A stretch of DNA of 34,509 bases, from assembly GCA_002369075.1 (NCBI GenBank), contig DFEG01000023.1:1-34509 (forward strand), given 5' to 3'. The notes under the pieces were generated by a model, which saw nothing but the letters and a program-made list of their open reading frames with translations, was not told the origin of the DNA and made no database searches. Position 1 is the stretch's first letter, and each line of letters opens with the position of its first letter. This document shows positions 7,904 to 15,347 of this stretch, one piece after another. The position numbers were made by a program, and so were the translations under genes. Source of the DNA: Bacteroidales bacterium UBA3808 (GTDB lineage: Bacteria > Bacteroidota > Bacteroidia > Bacteroidales > Paludibacteraceae).

Positions 7904-9019
7904 ATGGAGCAACTCAATCGAGCAGAATACGTAGATGCGGTCAAAGCCATTAAAGAGGCTATACAAATCAGCCGTTACAGAGCCGCTAAGTTAGTCAATA
8001 AAGAGGTGTTGGCTCTGTACTATGCTGTTGGTAAATATATCTCACTCAATAGTAGGAATGCTTCCTACGGAAGTAGTGCTTTGCGGGTTATTTCTGATCA
8101 ACTCCAACAAGAAATACCAGGCTTAAAAGGCTTTTCAGAGTCCAGTTTGAAGAGAATGCGCAAATTCTATGAAGATTGGAGCGAACTGATAGAAAATCGT
8201 CCACCGGTAGCGGACGATTTAAATACAGCCATTATACCGTTTGATAAGCAGCACATTATAATTCGGCCACTGACGGTGGACGAATTTACACAAGAACAAT
8301 TACAACAATTCTTAGCGGTTCCTTTTATTCATCATTATGAGATTCTGACAAAGACTTCCACTATAGAAGAACGTCTCTTTTATATCCGGCAATGTGCTAC
8401 GCAGTTTTGGACAAAAGACAAGCTGATTGCGAATCTCAAAGCAGATGTATTTCATAAAGAAGCAGCTCCTAATAATTTCCAAATAGCCATTTCTGATAGC
8501 CGTCTGCGTAACAAAGCATTACAAGTGTTCCGCGAAGATGTGGTATTGGATTTCTTAACGATACCGGATCCTGATTTTGTGGATGAAAAAGATGTGGAGC
8601 TGCAGATAGTGAAGAATATTAAGGACTTTATAATGGCGCTCGGAGGGGACTTCAGTTTTATGGGCAATCAATACCGCTTGATTGTGGACGGAGAAGAGAG
8701 TTTTATTGATTTGCTGTTCTTCAATCGTCGTTTGCGCTCCTTGGTAGCCGTAGAACTCAAAAGCGGCAAGTTCAAACCGGAATACGCAGGAAAGATGAAT
8801 TATTATTTGTCCGCTTTGGATGAATATGTCAAAATGCCGGACGAGAATCCGAGTATAGGTATCATTCTTTGCCGATCCATGAACGAAAAGAAAGTAGAGT
8901 TTTCTTTTCGCGATATGACCAAGCCGATGGGGGTTGCCACGTATCATAGCAGCAGCGAGTTGCCTGAGGCATACAAAAACATCTTACCATCAGCAGAGGA
9001 ACTGAGTAAACTACTATAA
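7904..9019 (+). CDS. YhcG-type PD-(D/E)XK nuclease (DUF1016)
   Basis: 371 residues. The N-terminal half is the DUF1016 helical domain (ALYYAVGKYISLNSRNASYGSSAL, FSESSLKRMRKFYEDW). The C-terminal half is the PD-(D/E)XK nuclease fold: FIDLLFFNRRLRSLVAVELKSGKFKPEYAGKMNYYLSALDEY supplies the acidic residue and the E-x-K triad part, followed by PSIGIILCRSMNEKKVEFSF. The length is full for the family. Members are often found with type I restriction genes or in defence and mobile regions; here none accompany it. It lies between an AT-rich lipoprotein and a broken Rhs locus. A DNA nuclease activity is inferred from the fold. Confidence 0.9.
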   Translation: MEQLNRAEYVDAVKAIKEAIQISRYRAAKLVNKEVLALYYAVGKYISLNSRNASYGSSALRVISDQLQQEIPGLKGFSESSLKRMRKFYEDWSELIENRPPVADDLNTAIIPFDKQHIIIRPLTVDEFTQEQLQQFLAVPFIHHYEILTKTSTIEERLFYIRQCATQFWTKDKLIANLKADVFHKEAAPNNFQIAISDSRLRNKALQVFREDVVLDFLTIPDPDFVDEKDVELQIVKNIKDFIMALGGDFSFMGNQYRLIVDGEESFIDLLFFNRRLRSLVAVELKSGKFKPEYAGKMNYYLSALDEYVKMPDENPSIGIILCRSMNEKKVEFSFRDMTKPMGVATYHSSSELPEAYKNILPSAEELSKLL

Positions 9020-9106
9020 GCATTTTATGGTACATAACAAGTGATCTTTGATTTTACCTACCGATAAGGAGCGGGATGAAAATATGGGGTCCCCGACGGA
9101 CGCTAA

Positions 9107-9934
9107 CATAGTGCATCCGGTGGGGAGAGCGGGGGCAATGGTCGCACCCGGAGCGTTCTCCCGACGGAACGGGAGAAGCGGCCTCCGCCTAAGAGGGCTT
9201 GCGAGCCATTTGCCGAACGCGAAGGGTATGATTTCTTCGGAGCAAGGTACTATTGGTCGCTATTTAAGCATTGGACCAAGGTTGACCCGTTAGTAGATGA
9301 TTATCTATGGATTTCGCCCTATGCATACTGCAACTGGAATCCGGTGAAGTATGTAGATCCGGATGGAAGGTTTCCTGATGCAATATGGGATGCAGTATGG
9401 ATCGCATGGGATGGAGCCTCATTCCTATATAACACAGTAGTCGGTAATGGTCAGGAAGCAGCGAAGGATGCTGCATGCTTCACGGCTGATGGTGTAGCTC
9501 TGTTCATTCCTGGTATGCCTGCCGTTTCCGGTCCTGCGCGCGCAGGCGCTAAGTTAGCTCCCAAAGTAGCAGAAACAACCCCAAAGCTTGCTAAGGCTGT
9601 AAACAAATTCCGACAAGCAGTAATGCGTGGTATTCAAAGCGAAAAAAGGGTCTTGCAGGATATGGGTCTTACTAAAAATACTAAAAAGATAGCAAGTAAG
9701 ACAAATTCCGGAAAACCAATAAATGTCATACCGGATGCTATACAAGATGGTGTAATGTATGAAGTTAAAGATACCAAAGCGGTATACAACACTAGTCAAA
9801 TACAAGGGGAATACAATGCAGCTAAAGAAGCCGGATATGAGTATAAAATAGTAACCGGAGAAAAGACACATGTTTCTTCAGAAGTTCAATCAAAAGCAGA
9901 AATTATAAGAAGAAGTGATCTTGGACCACAATAA
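9107..9934 (+). pseudogene. Rhs core tip plus nuclease-like toxin C-terminus (5'-truncated)
   Basis: The frame is open from just after a stop at 9104-9106 but has no credible start. From 9227 it reads YDFFGARYYWSLFKHWTKVDPL, then WISPYAYCNWNPVKYVDPDGR, the C-terminal signature of Rhs/YD-repeat cores in Bacteroidetes. The roughly 190 residues after DPDGR are the variable toxin part: a hydrophobic stretch, then IPDAIQDGVMYEVKDTK, giving Asp (codon 9734), Glu (9761) and Lys (9767) as a literal PD-x-EVK motif of the restriction-endonuclease-fold toxins (Tox-REase type). All upstream YD repeats, secretion parts and start are missing, so it is a remnant or a silent donor cassette. Bases 9107-9220 give low-quality, Arg-rich sequence. 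Confidence 0.75.
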
Positions 9935-9949
9935 ATTTAATTATCAAAT

Positions 9950-10552
9950 ATGGGACAATTTGATCTTAAAAATTATGTTTTGAACGTTAAGGTAAAAGAA
10001 AACTTGACAGACATACGAGCAGTAGAACGTATGAAAGCGTGGGATTTTACAATGAAAGAATGGGAATCGTTCGAAAAAGAGATATCTCCATTCCACAATC
10101 CATCTGCAGAGCGAATAGTACGTTTCTTTGTGGATTATGACAAGGTGGACTTATGCCCTGACTTATATGGTTTATGGGAACCCTTAAAAGGAATTTTCAA
10201 TAAGGAGGACACTCGCGAACTATCCTATCGTTTGGCTTTCCCAGCGGCTACATTGTATTTCAAAAAAAGAAGGCGATTTGATGTTGCCATTGAGAATCTA
10301 AACTATGGGCTTATTTTTGATCCTCAAAATAAATACATGGTGATACCTTCGAAGAAAAAAATAGGTGAGTACTTAGGCGATATAAGAATCACAATTAATC
10401 AGAATACTAAGCAGTATTCGTTTGAACAGATGCAAATGATAGTAGATGATATGTGCGAGTATTTAGGAACAGATTATGGCGTTATTTTCTATCAAGAAAA
10501 TAAGGAAATCCTATATCAGCACAAGTATCGGACTTCCCAAGTGAAGATGTAA
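9950..10552 (+). CDS. Putative immunity protein for the Rhs nuclease
   Basis: 200 residues, ATG 15 bases after the toxin stop. It has no signal peptide and no membrane segment and is rich in charged and aromatic residues (RIVRFFVDYDKVDLCPDLYGLWEPL, YRLAFPAATLYFKKRRRFDVAIENLNYGLIF). I do not recognise the family. Position directly after a polymorphic toxin C-terminus, matching AT-rich composition and cytosolic character make an immunity role the best guess. The open frame is intact while the toxin gene is not, as expected if immunity is kept under selection against kin carrying the active toxin. Confidence 0.65.
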   Translation: MGQFDLKNYVLNVKVKENLTDIRAVERMKAWDFTMKEWESFEKEISPFHNPSAERIVRFFVDYDKVDLCPDLYGLWEPLKGIFNKEDTRELSYRLAFPAATLYFKKRRRFDVAIENLNYGLIFDPQNKYMVIPSKKKIGEYLGDIRITINQNTKQYSFEQMQMIVDDMCEYLGTDYGVIFYQENKEILYQHKYRTSQVKM

Positions 10553-10741
10553 ATGAAAAAGTTTGATGGTGCCTTGATTACCCAATGCAAACCTACATTC
10601 TTGGATTATGTAGATGTACAGTTGATGCCGGATAGATTACTCAATCCCATTTGGGTTTATGAACAACTCAACTCCAAAACCGGAGATATTTTCTTCTCCC
10701 ATAGTGATTATTTAGGTTCCGCCAATTGGATAACGGATTAG
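10553..10741 (+). pseudogene. Rhs core fragment
   Basis: 62 codons beginning immediately after the putative immunity gene stop. The end reads FFSHSDYLGSANWITD, the conserved HSDHLGS-ITD signature of Rhs cores, then stops. In an intact Rhs protein this lies upstream of the FGARYY-DPDGR segment seen at 9227, so it belongs to a second, separate Rhs copy. A short start from ATGAAAAAG may be accidental. Confidence 0.65.
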
Positions 10742-10779
10742 GATGAGCGATACCAGTCCACTACTCATCCCCGGCGGCG

Positions 10780-10911
10780 AGTAAGAGGCAAGTAAGAGTA
10801 AAGTAAGAGGCAACTCGGAGTCAAATCACCGTACAGTGACGTTCAGGATGCAAACGAGATGCGTTCGTAAATGAATGCTAAAAGGGTGCAAAAAGGGTGC
10901 AAAAAGGGTGC
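10780..10911 (+). repeat. Two 11-bp tandem tracts
   Basis: 10780-10823: four 11-bp units around AAGTAAGAGGC (GAGTAAGAGGC, AAGTAAGAGTA, AAGTAAGAGGC, AACTCGGAGTC). 10880-10911: three units of AAAAAGGGTGC, the first lacking one A. They fall in the 798-bp gene-free stretch 10742-11539. Confidence 0.8.
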
Positions 10912-10978
10912 ATGACGGGTAATGCACAGCACTTGCCTCCGACATTACTCCGACTTGCCTCCGCCCCTTTCTTCTTTT

Positions 10979-11014
10979 GAGGGTGTGTCAAAACTATTGG
11001 CACACCCTCTTTTT
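10979..11014 (+). terminator. Intrinsic terminator after the Rhs remnant
   Basis: An 11-bp stem (10979-10989 with 10999-11009, one wobble pair) with a 9-nt loop, followed by a T-run at 11010-11014. It is preceded by the 19-bp pyrimidine-rich tract shared with 6951-6969. Confidence 0.8.
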
Positions 11015-11259
11015 ATCAATAATTGTTGATAATTTTCTTTAATTCTTAGCCCTAAAGGGCACGATCTGCTTCGCTGTATGGTTGACCTATATACATAATT
11101 TTTGGATAATTTTGGGTAATTTTGGACTTATTTAAAAATCAACTTCGATTTTTGACACACTCTCCCTGGAAAATATGCTTGATTTTAAGAATCCCTCTAT
11201 GTTCTGCAACATATTTCCGCTACGACTACCCGAAAAGAGTTTCCTCTCGTTAAGACCCT

Positions 11260-11291
11260 ATTGTTTTTCGCTCAAAAATGTAGTATCTTTG
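11260..11291 (+). promoter_or_regulatory. Orphan promoter
   Basis: ATTG at 11260-11263, 20 nt, TATCTTTG at 11284-11291. Downstream on this strand there is no convincing gene before the convergent barrel gene ends at 11540; instead there is the folded element at 11357-11440. Upstream, 11107-11124 also holds two TAATTTTG words 10 bp apart without clear partners. Confidence 0.6.
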
Positions 11292-11296
11292 CACAA

Positions 11297-11440
11297 AATT
11301 TCATGGAGCAGCGGCTCTTGGAATGACACTTTCCGCCGTGAGGCGGAGCCCTGAACGGCATAAAAGAATTCACCTGCATGGCTGTGCCGGCATGCACGTG
11401 AAAAGGCAGACATCTTTCGCAGATGTTTTTCTTTTATGCC
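11297..11440 (+). other. Predicted folded RNA-like element with three-way junction
   Basis: From the likely start site of the orphan promoter. A hairpin at 11332-11347 (TCCGCC, loop GTGA, GGCGGA) is followed by an outer 12-bp perfect stem pairing 11357-11368 with 11429-11440. Inside it are two hairpins: 11369-11380 with 11391-11402 (11 of 12 bp, one C-C mismatch) and 11410-11415 with 11421-11426 (ACATCT/AGATGT), the latter followed by TTTTTCTTTT. The layout resembles a small structured RNA, with the second hairpin plus T-run able to act as terminator. It matches no RNA family I know. 11441-11539 holds further weaker inverted repeats and no gene. Confidence 0.5.
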
Positions 11441-11539
11441 TCCTCTTGCGAACGATTGCCGCAACATCGCGCTGCGGGACGTCGGGGCGGAATGCAGCTC
11501 TCCGCACACAAACTGCAAGCGATCTTTGACATGAGAGGA

Positions 11540-12313
11540 TTAAAAACGGTAGCAGAAACTGATGAGCATGCCCCACTGGGACATGTATTGGTTGGCGGTC
11601 TGCTTGTGCTTGACGAGGTTGTTGAGCCCGAAATCATAACTTCCCTGCAGACGGTAGCGGTCCCACTCCAGACCTCCGCCGAGTCCCCACTGGATATTGG
11701 CGCGGACGAGTTCGTCCGCCATGCGGTCGTAGGGCGAGGTATGGATACCCTTCGTCTCCAGCCATGTTTTGGTTTCTTCGCTGAGATAGGTCTCTAAGTT
11801 GTCGCTTTGCGCCAGACCGATCTGGAGCTGCGGGCCGGTGAAGAAAAAGAGGTTCAGATCCTTCCAGACCGGCACGGTATAGTATGCGCGGACGGGGATA
11901 ACCAGATTGTGCGCAATCAGGCGGTGGGTGATGATCTCGGTCTGGGTGTTCGCTACGTTCATCGACCGCCAGTGCTGGTCGTACTTGCTGCCCAAGATGG
12001 CGTAATGCAGACCGGTCTGCAGCCCGAAATGCAGGGGCAGCACGAAGGTGAACGACGCACCTATCCGTGCGCCGTAGAGATGCGGGCTCGGGAAAGACAG
12101 ATCCCGCACGTGCTGCAGATCCTGCGCATAACCCGCCTCTATGCGGTACTCCACACGGAAGGTATAAGGCTTCTCCCTCTCCGTTTTGCGCGTGGGGTCG
12201 AAGAACGTGTTGTCCGCTATCTGGTATGCCGGCGGAAGAGGGGTATCCGCCATCAGCGGGAATGCACCGAGGCTCAACAAAAGTACTATAAGTCCGAGTT
12301 TTTTCTTACCCAT
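11540..12313 (-). CDS. Outer-membrane beta-barrel protein (PorT-like)
   Basis: About 258 residues from the ATG at 12313, which gives a good signal peptide (GKKKLGLIVLLLSLGAFPLMA). An ATG at 12331 lies only a few bases from the predicted transcription start, and the frame is open further upstream. The mature part alternates polar and aromatic residues: LYGARIGASFTFVLPLHFGLQTGLHYAIL, NLVIPVRAYYTVPVWKDLNLFFFTGPQLQIGL, WGLGGGLEWDRYRLQGSYDFGLNNL, ending SQWGMLISFCYRF. A terminal aromatic on an amphipathic strand is typical of outer-membrane barrels (OmpW/PorT-like family in Bacteroidetes). Its cargo or partner is unknown. It is divergent from the MATE gene. Confidence 0.8.
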   Translation of the reverse strand: MGKKKLGLIVLLLSLGAFPLMADTPLPPAYQIADNTFFDPTRKTEREKPYTFRVEYRIEAGYAQDLQHVRDLSFPSPHLYGARIGASFTFVLPLHFGLQTGLHYAILGSKYDQHWRSMNVANTQTEIITHRLIAHNLVIPVRAYYTVPVWKDLNLFFFTGPQLQIGLAQSDNLETYLSEETKTWLETKGIHTSPYDRMADELVRANIQWGLGGGLEWDRYRLQGSYDFGLNNLVKHKQTANQYMSQWGMLISFCYRF

Positions 12314-12341
12314 AAGGCACTGTATTGTCATAAATCGCCTG

Positions 12342-12373
12342 CAAAGGTACACTTTTTTTTTGATATATGCAAA
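12342..12373 (-). promoter_or_regulatory. Promoter for the barrel gene
   Basis: Read on the minus strand: TTTG (12370-12373), 20 nt, TACCTTTG (12342-12349). It points left to the ATG at 12313. Confidence 0.8.
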
Positions 12374-12389
12374 AAAAGTAGTAACTTTG
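12359..12389 (+). promoter_or_regulatory. Promoter for the MATE gene, interleaved with the divergent one
   Basis: TTTG (12359-12362), 19 nt, TAACTTTG (12382-12389). It overlaps the minus-strand promoter by 15 bp, so the two -33 boxes share one stretch and RNA polymerase could probably occupy only one at a time. A GTGCATT heptamer tract (12401-12421) follows and carries the possible start codons. Confidence 0.8.
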
Positions 12390-12414
12390 TACCCAAATTT
12401 GTGCATTGTGCATT

Positions 12415-13833
12415 GTGAATTATAATTTAAGTTCATATATACCATACTACAAACGCAACCTGAAGGTGGCTTTTCCTGTGATGCTGACCCAGCTCGGGGC
12501 GGCGATGGTGGGCTTGGCGGACAGCATCATGGTCGGGCATTACAGCACGGCGGATCTGGCGGCGGTCAGTTTCTCGAACGCCATCTTCTTCACCGTGATG
12601 GTCTTCGCCATGGGTGCGCTGATGGGTGTGACACCGCTCGTCGGGCACGTACACGGGCGGCTGGAGAAACTGCTCCTGCAAAACACGACGGACGACGAGA
12701 TCGCCCGTAAGCACGGGCAGATTACATCCTATCTGGCGAACGGTCTCGTGTTCACGGGCCTCATGGCGCTGGCGGCGCTGGCTCTCTTGGTGCCGTGCAT
12801 TCCCAATCTGGACGCTTTTGGTCAGGAGCCGGAGGTCATCGCATGCGCACGCCCCTACTATATTCTGATTGTGCTTTCCATTGTGCCGTTCCTCCTTTTC
12901 TGTTTCTTCAAGCAGTACCTCGAGGGGCTCGGGAACACGTGGGTGGCGATGCTCATCACCTTGGGCTGCAATCTGCTGAATATCCTGCTGAACTGGGTGT
13001 TTATCTTCGGCCACTGGGGTTTCCGCCCGATGGGCGCGGAGGGCGCCGGCTGGGCAACCCTCATTGCCCGTATGCTGATGCCCGTCTGTTTCCTGATGGC
13101 GATGGCGGTCAAGACCGACTGGCGGCGCTATCTCTCCGCGCTGCGCGGACGGCTCGTCAGCCGGAGAGAAGTGGAGTACCTCCTGACAATAGGTATGCCG
13201 ATCGGGCTGCAGTCGTTTGCGGAGGCGTTCCTCTTCACCGCGTCGTTCGTCATCATCGGCTGGATCAGCAAGGAGGCGCTCGCGGCGCACCATATAGCCA
13301 ACCAGATGTGCGACCTGACCTTCATGCTGGCGCAGGGCATCGGCGCGGCTACCACTATCCGCGTCTCGCACCAGATGGGCAAAGGCGATCTGCACGCCGT
13401 GCGGATGGCATCCGGCGCCTCTGTCCACCTCTGCCTGCTGATGAACACCATCGGTGCGGGGATCATGTTCTTCTTCCGGTACCGGATACCCTATATCTTC
13501 TCCGACGACCCGGAGGTGGCACAGATCGCTTCTACACTGCTGGTTTTCGGTGCCCTCTTCCAATACGCGGACGGGCTACAGTGTATCGGCGCAGCGATGT
13601 TGCGGGGAATTCAGGATGTGCGGGTACCGATGCGTATAGCCCTATTCGCCTACATCGGCGTGGCGCTGCCCCTCGGGCTGTACCTTACCTTCCCTCTCGG
13701 ATTGGGCGCAAAGGGTATGTGGGCGGCGTTCGTAATAGCTCTCGCCATACCGGCGGTACTGTTCCATATACGGTTTAACAGACAACTAAAGAGAATTAAA
13801 TATGACAAAATTACCAGCGGGCAGAGTCTTTGA
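12415..13833 (+). CDS. MATE family multidrug/toxin efflux transporter
   Basis: About 472 residues with twelve hydrophobic segments in two halves. The N-terminal signature (VAFPVMLTQLGAAMVGLADSIMVGHYSTADLAAVSFSNAIFF) and the second-half equivalent (IGMPIGLQSFAEAFLFTASFVIIGWISKEALAAHHIANQM) identify a MatE antiporter that exports cationic compounds using Na+ or H+. The start is uncertain: the upstream frame begins with TTG at 12406 and GTG at 12415, both inside a GTGCATT/GTGAATT repeat; the first ATG (12481) would cut into the first helix. The 3' end overlaps the following dipeptidase by 32 bp, suggesting one transcript. Confidence 0.9.
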   Translation: MNYNLSSYIPYYKRNLKVAFPVMLTQLGAAMVGLADSIMVGHYSTADLAAVSFSNAIFFTVMVFAMGALMGVTPLVGHVHGRLEKLLLQNTTDDEIARKHGQITSYLANGLVFTGLMALAALALLVPCIPNLDAFGQEPEVIACARPYYILIVLSIVPFLLFCFFKQYLEGLGNTWVAMLITLGCNLLNILLNWVFIFGHWGFRPMGAEGAGWATLIARMLMPVCFLMAMAVKTDWRRYLSALRGRLVSRREVEYLLTIGMPIGLQSFAEAFLFTASFVIIGWISKEALAAHHIANQMCDLTFMLAQGIGAATTIRVSHQMGKGDLHAVRMASGASVHLCLLMNTIGAGIMFFFRYRIPYIFSDDPEVAQIASTLLVFGALFQYADGLQCIGAAMLRGIQDVRVPMRIALFAYIGVALPLGLYLTFPLGLGAKGMWAAFVIALAIPAVLFHIRFNRQLKRIKYDKITSGQSL

Positions 13834-15271
13834 CATCTTTGCAGAGATATGCCAAGTCCCTCGTCCCTCCAAGCACGAGGAGCAAATCAGCCGATGGCTG
13901 CAGGAATGGGCAAAGGCTCATTCGATAGAGTGTGTCGCCGACGAGGCGATGAACGTGATCATGCGTGTACCCGCCACACCCGGCTATGAGGACCACGAAG
14001 GCGTGATCCTCCAGGCGCACATGGATATGGTGTGCGAGAAGAACAGCGATGTGGAGCACGACTTCATGAAAGACCCGATAGAGACGTATGTCGATGGAGA
14101 GTGGCTCAAAGCCAAAGGTACCACCCTCGGCGGCGACGACGGTATCGGTATCTCCATGGCACTTGCCGCTATCACCGATCCCGAGCTGAAACACCCGGCT
14201 ATCGAATGCCTCTTCACGGTAGATGAGGAGACCGGTCTGACGGGCGCGATGAAGCTCAAAGACGGCATGCTGAAACACAAGCGCCTCATCAACCTCGACT
14301 CGGAGGACGACGGCCAGATATTCATCGGCTGCGCCGGCGGTATCGACACCCTCGCCAAGATGCACTACGAGCCGGTAAATCGTACATCGTACATCAATCC
14401 TTCGTACATTGCAATCCGCTTGTCCGTAAGCGGATTGCTCGGTGGTCACTCGGGCGATGATATCAACAAGGGCCGCGCGAACGCCAACCAGCTTCTGGTA
14501 TGGTTCCTCGCCCGCATTTGGCCGCAGACGGAGGTGCAATTGGCGTCCGTCAACGGCGGTAACCTGCGTAACGCCATAGCCCGCGAGGCGGAGGCGGTCA
14601 TCGCCGTCCCGATGGATTACAAAGAGCAGATACGCATCGAGTGGAACCACTACGTGGCCCAGATGGAGGGCGTCTTCGGCGAGGTGGAGAAAGAGATGCA
14701 GCTCGAGCTGGAGACAACCGACATGCCGGAGACGTTCGTCCCCGCGGACAAGGCTTACCGCCTCGTCATGGCGCTTTGCGAATGCCCGCACGGCATGATT
14801 GCCATGAGCCATGAGATGCCCGGACTGGTAGAGACCTCCACCAACCTCGCCTCCATCAAGATGAAAAAGACCATCAATCCGGATCTCAATGTAATCGAGA
14901 TCAACACCTCTCAGCGTTCGTCCAAGGAGCCTGCCAAGCACCATCTCAAGTGGGCGGTGGAGCAGGCACTCTCACTGGCATGTGACGAGGTGACGCACGG
15001 CGACGGTTATCCGGGATGGGCACCGAATCCCTCCTCGCAGTTACTCGGAGTGGTCAAAAAAGCGTACGAGGACCTCTTCAAGGCAGAGCCTAAAGTGCTG
15101 GCTATCCATGCCGGGCTGGAGTGCGGTCTGTTCTTGGAGAAATACCCCTACCTCGACATGGTGTCCATCGGTCCGCAGATGTACGGCGTACACTCGCCTT
15201 CCGAGCGGCTCTCGATCCCCTCTACGGAGCGCTGCTACAAATGGCTCTGCAGAACCTTGGAGACCCTCTAA
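13802..15271 (+). CDS. pepD: Cytosolic aminoacyl-histidine dipeptidase (M20C)
   Basis: 489 residues. Zinc-peptidase M20 motifs are in order: LQAHMDMVCEKN (metal His and Asp), LGGDDGIGISMA (bridging Asp), TVDEETGLTGA (catalytic Glu), INLDSEDDGQIFIGCAGG, LLGGHSGDDINKGRANA (dimerisation domain), and IHAGLECGLF near the end. It hydrolyses Xaa-His and other dipeptides in the cytosol. An oddity is the segment encoding NRTSYINPSYIAIRLSVSG: it contains three CGTACAT heptamers and an 11-bp perfect inverted repeat (14411-14438) immediately before the conserved GGHSG. It is translationally overlapped with the MATE gene upstream. Confidence 0.95.
   Translation: MTKLPAGRVFDIFAEICQVPRPSKHEEQISRWLQEWAKAHSIECVADEAMNVIMRVPATPGYEDHEGVILQAHMDMVCEKNSDVEHDFMKDPIETYVDGEWLKAKGTTLGGDDGIGISMALAAITDPELKHPAIECLFTVDEETGLTGAMKLKDGMLKHKRLINLDSEDDGQIFIGCAGGIDTLAKMHYEPVNRTSYINPSYIAIRLSVSGLLGGHSGDDINKGRANANQLLVWFLARIWPQTEVQLASVNGGNLRNAIAREAEAVIAVPMDYKEQIRIEWNHYVAQMEGVFGEVEKEMQLELETTDMPETFVPADKAYRLVMALCECPHGMIAMSHEMPGLVETSTNLASIKMKKTINPDLNVIEINTSQRSSKEPAKHHLKWAVEQALSLACDEVTHGDGYPGWAPNPSSQLLGVVKKAYEDLFKAEPKVLAIHAGLECGLFLEKYPYLDMVSIGPQMYGVHSPSERLSIPSTERCYKWLCRTLETL
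14381..14438 (+). repeat. Heptamers plus 11-bp hairpin inside pepD
   Basis: CGTACAT at 14381-14387, 14388-14394 and 14403-14409, followed by a perfect 11-bp inverted repeat, 14411-14421 with 14428-14438, loop GTCCGT. All are in coding sequence in a family-variable loop next to the GGHSG motif. Confidence 0.85.
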
Positions 15272-15279
15272 AGACGCAA

Positions 15280-15299
15280 AATCCCCATAATTGGGGATT
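15280..15299 (+). other. 8-bp perfect hairpin before the FeoB-like gene
   Basis: AATCCCCA, loop TAAT, TGGGGATT: a 20-bp palindrome 8 bases after the pepD stop. It has no T-run, and its last bases overlap the -33 box of the next promoter, so it could be an operator for metal control as well as an RNA hairpin. The function is inferred. Confidence 0.5.
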
Positions 15300-15328
15300 G
15301 CACAATCCGAAAAAAAGCATTAAATTTG
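15297..15328 (+). promoter_or_regulatory. Promoter for the FeoB-like/HMA pair
   Basis: ATTG (15297-15300, inside and just after the palindrome), 20 nt, TAAATTTG (15321-15328); start ATG at 15348. Confidence 0.7.
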
Positions 15329-15347
15329 CAGCCCAAAAAGAAAACGG

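Noticed and set aside
9048..9293. 81-codon frame before the Rhs remnant
   Set aside because: Out of frame with the Rhs core sequence it overlaps and without a family signature.
11423..11797. 124-codon plus-strand frame downstream of the orphan promoter
   Set aside because: Most of it is antisense to the barrel gene; the start lies in the folded element. No motif supports it.
12433..13563. 376-codon minus-strand frame
   Set aside because: Shadow of the MATE gene; composition is His/Glu/Arg-rich low quality sequence.
13811..14944. 377-codon minus-strand frame
   Set aside because: Shadow of pepD.
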